Shown: positions 6,402 through 8,822 of the stretch, piece after piece
How the letters are laid out: every line of letters begins with the position of its first letter
Position numbering within the stretch: position 1 is the stretch's first letter
Assembly (NCBI GenBank): GCA_015522345.1
Contig: WAML01000023.1
Location: forward strand, 1-8,822
DNA: 8,822 bases
Direction of reading: 5' to 3'
Source of the DNA: Desulfurococcales archaeon
GTDB taxonomy: Archaea; Thermoproteota; Thermoprotei_A; Sulfolobales; Desulfurococcaceae
Position numbers and translations under genes: made by a program
Notes under the pieces: generated by a model
Databases searched by the model: none
What the model saw: only the letters and a program-made list of their open reading frames with translations
What the model was told of the DNA's origin: nothing

Positions 6402-7766
6402 TTACTTTCTAGCTACTTCGTCTACCCAGGTCTGCATCATCCAGAACATGTAGTCTGCATGCCTATACCATAGTGGTCCATAGCTACGCCATTTCACTAA
6501 GTCGTTGTATGGATCGTTTATAGGCCACCACGGCTGCTTCTTTACTTCGTCAGGCACTAAGTTCCAAGCTTCTGTCACAGCTGGGTAAGCTCCTATTCTC
6601 TGTGGTATTAGTGCTTGTACTTTATCTGATAATAGCCAGTTTATGAAGACTAGTGCAGCTGCTTTATGTGGTGCATTAAATGGTATGAATACTCCATCGA
6701 ATGGACCAGGCATTGTAGGCTCTGGTATATACATTCCAACCCAGTTGGGGTCTAGTCTACCAGCTTCTACTTCTTGCATTGTAATTGATATCCACATTGG
6801 TATAAGGATTACTTCTCCTGCTTCAAATAACTCTATCGTAGCTTTGTTTCCTTGCGGATAGTTTCCTGGCTGGTACATGTACTTCTCTAGCTCGTTCAAG
6901 TACTCCCAGAAGTTCATTCCATACTTTCCTTTACTATAGAATATTTCTTTAGCACGTTCTTCACTGAATTTAGCGAAAGCGAATTTATCGTAGCCGTAGA
7001 ACCACTCTGCTAACCCTATTAAGAATGTGTGTCCACTACCTCCTTTGTTAGGGTCACAGTAAGTGAATTTACCAGGATTCTTCTTAACCCAGTCCAATAG
7101 TTCATCGAACGACTTTGGTACATCGTCCGGGTACTTTAGCAGGTCTTTACGATATAGGAATCCAACCCACCACGCTAGTATAGGCAAGTGTCTACCATTT
7201 GTTGGGTACATGTCGTGGAAGTATCTCGCTACAAATGGTATGCCCTTGGCGTTAGGTATTATTTCTGCTAGATTTACATCCCATACAGCTCCTGCTTCAT
7301 AGGCCATTGCAAAAGGTTTTGACCATGCTAGTACGACATCTATTTCACCAACTTCTTTGCCAGCTTCTTTCTCACTTATAATCTTCTGTACTGTATCAAA
7401 CCAGCTTCCATGTACGTATGTACATTTAATGCCTGTCTCTGCCTGGAATTGCTGACATAGTTCTGTGAAGAAGTCTCTTTCGTAAGTACTTCCAAATCCA
7501 TACCATACTACTTCCCCTTCTTTCTTAGCAAGTTCTTCTATCTGATCCCATGTTAGACTATAGACGTTTCTCTCATTAAGTTCGGTAATTTCTGCTCCAA
7601 CAGTCTTGGTCACTGTTGTAGTAACTGTCTTAGCTCCTACAGAAACTGTTGTTGTAGCTGTTACAGTTGTAACTCCAGCTGGTACCATTACACTAGCTAT
7701 TCCATAGCCTAGTCCAAGCCCTATTATTAACAAGATTATAGCTGCAATTATGAACTTAGTCTCCAT
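6402..7766 (-). CDS. Membrane-anchored extracellular solute-binding protein (family 1, YnjB-like)
   Basis: The 454-residue protein captures the substrate outside the cell and delivers it to the permeases. Residues 1-30 form a short charged start and one long hydrophobic helix. There is no lipobox cysteine, so it is either a signal peptide or, more likely, an uncleaved anchor. Residues 32-56 are a Thr/Val-rich linker, as is common in archaeal binding proteins. The binding domain follows from about residue 60. Features such as NPGKFTYCDP (230-239), followed by FL, and IPFNAPHKAAALVFINWLLS (361-380) recall E. coli YnjB from memory. The domain is rich in Trp and Tyr, and Cys104 and Cys115 could form a disulfide. 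I chose ATG 7766 over GTG 7778 because GGTGG (7775-7779) lies 8 bases before the ATG. It is the first gene of the operon. The substrate is unknown; candidates by family are thiamine-like compounds, metals, polyamines or organophosphates. Confidence 0.88.
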   Translation of the reverse strand: METKFIIAAIILLIIGLGLGYGIASVMVPAGVTTVTATTTVSVGAKTVTTTVTKTVGAEITELNERNVYSLTWDQIEELAKKEGEVVWYGFGSTYERDFFTELCQQFQAETGIKCTYVHGSWFDTVQKIISEKEAGKEVGEIDVVLAWSKPFAMAYEAGAVWDVNLAEIIPNAKGIPFVARYFHDMYPTNGRHLPILAWWVGFLYRKDLLKYPDDVPKSFDELLDWVKKNPGKFTYCDPNKGGSGHTFLIGLAEWFYGYDKFAFAKFSEERAKEIFYSKGKYGMNFWEYLNELEKYMYQPGNYPQGNKATIELFEAGEVILIPMWISITMQEVEAGRLDPNWVGMYIPEPTMPGPFDGVFIPFNAPHKAAALVFINWLLSDKVQALIPQRIGAYPAVTEAWNLVPDEVKKQPWWPINDPYNDLVKWRSYGPLWYRHADYMFWMMQTWVDEVARK

Positions 7767-7824
7767 ACAATCAACCACCTAATAAAGTGTTTTAGACCAC
7801 AGTGAACTAATTAAACAGTGTACA

Positions 7825-7838
7825 GATAAATACTTTTC
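7825..7838 (-). promoter_or_regulatory. Promoter of the ABC transporter-gpsA operon
   Basis: The minus strand reads GAAAAG (7833-7838, BRE-like) followed by TATTTATC (7825-7832, TATA-like). Initiation about 26 bases further would give a leader of roughly 37 bases ending in the GGTGG site of the binding-protein gene. A second TATTTAT lies just upstream (7845-7851), so a second start point or factor-binding site is possible. Confidence 0.6.
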
Positions 7839-7888
7839 TCCCCCATAAATACAAGTACTGTAAAACCATAGATAAACATACGTATATA

Positions 7889-7906
7889 TACGGGAGCGAT
7901 CCCGTA
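7889..7906. promoter_or_regulatory. Perfect inverted repeat upstream of the operon promoter
   Basis: TACGGGA (7889-7895) and TCCCGTA (7900-7906) are perfect inverted copies separated by GCGA. As DNA this is a symmetric site about 55 bases upstream of the operon TATA box, suitable for a dimeric regulator. As plus-strand RNA it would be a 7-bp stem with a GNRA-type loop. No T-run follows on either side, so it does not look like a simple terminator. Its GC content stands out from the AT-rich surroundings. Confidence 0.5.
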
Positions 7907-7938
7907 GAATAACACGTGCTATATACATACAAAACATA

Positions 7939-7947
7939 GATATAAAA
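7939..7947 (+). promoter_or_regulatory. Possible plus-strand TATA-like box upstream of the tRNA
   Basis: GATATAAAA follows a purine-containing CATA stretch and would direct initiation near 7966-7970. It lies about 155 bases before the tRNA. The region about 26 bases before the mature tRNA end has no convincing TATA box, so the tRNA may be made from a longer precursor starting here. The signal is weak because the area is AT-rich. Confidence 0.3.
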
Positions 7948-7997
7948 CACTATACACAGAGAAACCAATATAAGCTACAAACAATACACAGAATGAA

Positions 7998-8062
7998 AAA
8001 GGAGGAAAACAAGGGCCCGGACTCCAAGAGCCCCCAGAGGGCAATGAAGAACCTAGGCCACA
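7998..8062 (+). other. GC-rich, purine-rich non-coding stretch before the tRNA (candidate RNA)
   Basis: Between the operon promoter and the tRNA there is no credible gene, and the one longer frame here reads antisense through the tRNA. This stretch is much richer in G and C than its neighbours, which in AT-rich hyperthermophiles often marks structured RNA. It can fold in small stems, for example GCCC (8030-8033) with GGGC (8039-8042), and GGCC (8014-8017) with GGCC (8056-8059). An ACA follows directly at 8060-8062, which recalls an H/ACA guide RNA. A kink-turn motif and proper pocket spacing are not evident, so I cannot name it. Confidence 0.25.
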
Positions 8063-8096
8063 ACAATAAGACAATAGACGATGAAACAAGAAAGTG

Positions 8097-8171
8097 GCCC
8101 GGGTAGCTCAGCCTGGTTAGAGCGCCGGGCTGTGGACCCGGAGGTCCCGGGTTCAAATCCCGGCCCGGGCC
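8097..8171 (+). tRNA. tRNA-His (anticodon GTG)
   Basis: A full cloverleaf is present. The acceptor stem is GCCCGGG (8097-8103) paired with CCCGGGC (8164-8170). The D arm is GCTC/GAGC (8106-8109, 8120-8123). The anticodon stem is CCGGG/CCCGG (8125-8129, 8137-8141), with the 7-base loop CTGTGGA holding anticodon GTG at 8132-8134. The variable region has 5 bases. The T stem is CCGGG/CCCGG around TTCAAAT. The histidine identity pair is encoded: G-1 at 8096 opposite the discriminator C73 at 8171. CCA is not encoded. There is no intron. The gene is about 70 % G+C, far above the flanks, as expected for a hyperthermophile. It is divergent from the transporter operon. Confidence 0.97.
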
Positions 8172-8191
8172 CTTCCCTATATAACCAAGTC

Positions 8192-8822
8192 TCATCCCAA
8201 CATTTGTTTATTAATCTGTTTAGCAATAGTGAGTCGTTTTATTATAAGATCCGTTACTATACTGTCGGCCTCCTTTCCTTTTATTAACGTAACGGATGTC
8301 TGAAGAGTTGAGGTATTGACTGTCAAGAATAAGCCCTAGTGAATGTAGTCACTCCCTAGTTTCCCGTTTACCAGCGATCTTAGTGTACGCTAGCTCTTTA
8401 TAGTATTTTCTATAGTTATTTCGACTCTATCCATGATCGTTATGTTGAGAATAAGATTTCTTGAGTCTCTAGTTGTTTCAGCGTAGATGATGGTATGTTT
8501 ACTGATGTTCTTATTGCATTGAACTCTGGTACGATCAAGTCTTTAATTTAAGTCATCGCCGAAATTTCTATGAATAACTGGTCATACTATTCAAAAACCC
8601 GTTTAACTCTGGCTTAGCAACATCATAAACATCTATATCCTCAATCCCAATAAACACCGGGTTCATTAAGTTCACGTATATAGCTCACTCCATAATGCTG
8701 GATAATGAAACCTTTTCCTTGGTAATATTTATAAAATTGATATCACTAAAATTAGCTGCTAAATATTGAGTAAATGATCAATATATCTTTGCTGAATTAT
8801 TGTCTAGTTTAATCCTTAAGAC
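8192..8822 (-). pseudogene. Possible decayed minus-strand coding sequence
   Basis: From the window edge one frame reads 84 codons down to a TAG at 8570-8568 with two in-frame TGA codons (8780-8778, 8687-8685). It contains the segments NFSDINFINITKEKVSLSSI and NPVFIGIEDIDVYDVAKPEL. A second frame then takes over from about 8600 down to a TGA at 8194-8192. It is broken by TAA (8545-8543) and TAGs (8392-8390, 8338-8336) and includes SRNLILNITIMDRVEITIEN and KEADSIVTDLIIKRLTIAKQ. These stretches have the residue balance of real protein, which would fit a gene broken by stops and a frameshift beside a tRNA. I do not recognise the family. The open stretches are short enough to occur by chance in AT-rich DNA, and a plus-strand reading of part of the region looks similarly good. 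Confidence 0.3.
8249..8297. repeat. 9-bp inverted repeat downstream of tRNA-His
   Basis: ATCCGTTAC (8249-8257) and GTAACGGAT (8289-8297) are perfect inverted copies with a 31-base spacer rich in pyrimidines. It begins about 78 bases after the tRNA. It could be an RNA stem, a protein-binding site or a trace of a mobile element. There are no target duplications or transposase to support the last. Confidence 0.45.

Larger units (their letters stand above)
8172..8822. other. Region without an intact gene after the tRNA
   Basis: No complete gene with a start, a ribosome binding site and sensible length is visible on either strand. Pyrimidine-rich sequence and T-rich patches at 8203-8220 could end the tRNA transcript. 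A 9-bp inverted repeat lies at 8249-8297. From about 8192 to the edge, several minus-strand readings look protein-like but are broken by stops (see the pseudogene entry). Some plus-strand readings also look protein-like, so direction is uncertain. Confidence 0.6.

Noticed and set aside
7950..8195. Minus-strand open frame of 81 codons
   Set aside because: It reads antisense through the whole tRNA-His gene and its Gly/Pro-rich part is simply the translated tRNA complement.
8081..8287. Plus-strand open frame of 68 codons
   Set aside because: It also reads through the tRNA gene. The familiar-looking SSAWLERRAVDPEVPGSNPG-type product is a well-known artefact of translated tRNA sequence.
8487..8505. 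C/D box RNA candidate (ATGATGG followed by CTGA)
   Set aside because: The C box has a mismatch, the spacing to CTGA is too short for a usual guide, and no closing stem or second box pair is present.
8097..8822. Integrated element with a duplicated tRNA end (attachment site)
   Set aside because: No second copy of the tRNA 3' part, no integrase gene and no element genes are visible in the window.
1..8822. CRISPR array, insertion sequence or origin
   Set aside because: No regularly spaced repeats, transposase motifs or origin-type repeat clusters were found by eye on either strand.

Overview
The window looks like a piece of chromosome from a hyperthermophilic archaeon, probably a crenarchaeon close to Desulfurococcales such as Staphylothermus. 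I infer this from four things: AT-rich protein genes beside a tRNA gene of roughly 70 % G+C; archaeal ribosome binding sites of the GGTGA, GGTGG and GGAGG type; AT-rich TATA-like promoter boxes; and protein sequences of archaeal character. The genus is an inference and was not checked against any database.

Layout. Every protein gene I can support lies on the minus strand, so transcription of them runs from right to left. From position 7766 down to 2517 there is a compact cluster: an anchored extracellular solute-binding protein, two ABC permeases, an ABC ATPase and a GpsA-type glycerol-3-phosphate dehydrogenase. The gaps are 60, 6, 5 and 28 bases, which suggests one operon from a promoter near 7825-7838. 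After a T-run and a new promoter comes a two-gene unit: a HAD-IIA (NagD-like) phosphatase and a DHH-family phosphoesterase/nuclease, 5 bases apart. At the left edge the first 43 codons of another minus-strand gene run out of the window.

Right part. A tRNA-His gene lies on the plus strand at 8097-8171, divergent from the transporter operon. The space between them holds the operon promoter, a perfect 7-bp hairpin with a GCGA loop, a plus-strand TATA-like box and a locally GC-rich, purine-rich stretch that may be part of an RNA. The last 650 bases contain no intact gene. They hold a 9-bp inverted repeat and several protein-like readings broken by stops, possibly a decayed gene.

How the genes may work together. 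The transporter resembles the YnjB type of family-1 binding protein with PotB/PotC-like permeases and a PotA/UgpC-like ATPase, so its substrate cannot be read from sequence. The dehydrogenase at the end of the same run interconverts dihydroxyacetone phosphate and sn-glycerol 3-phosphate. Archaeal membrane lipids are built on sn-glycerol 1-phosphate, so a catabolic or salvage role for glycerol phosphate is a reasonable hypothesis, possibly with the neighbouring HAD phosphatase. This is the most interesting lead in the window, but it is a context argument and not proof of a new system.
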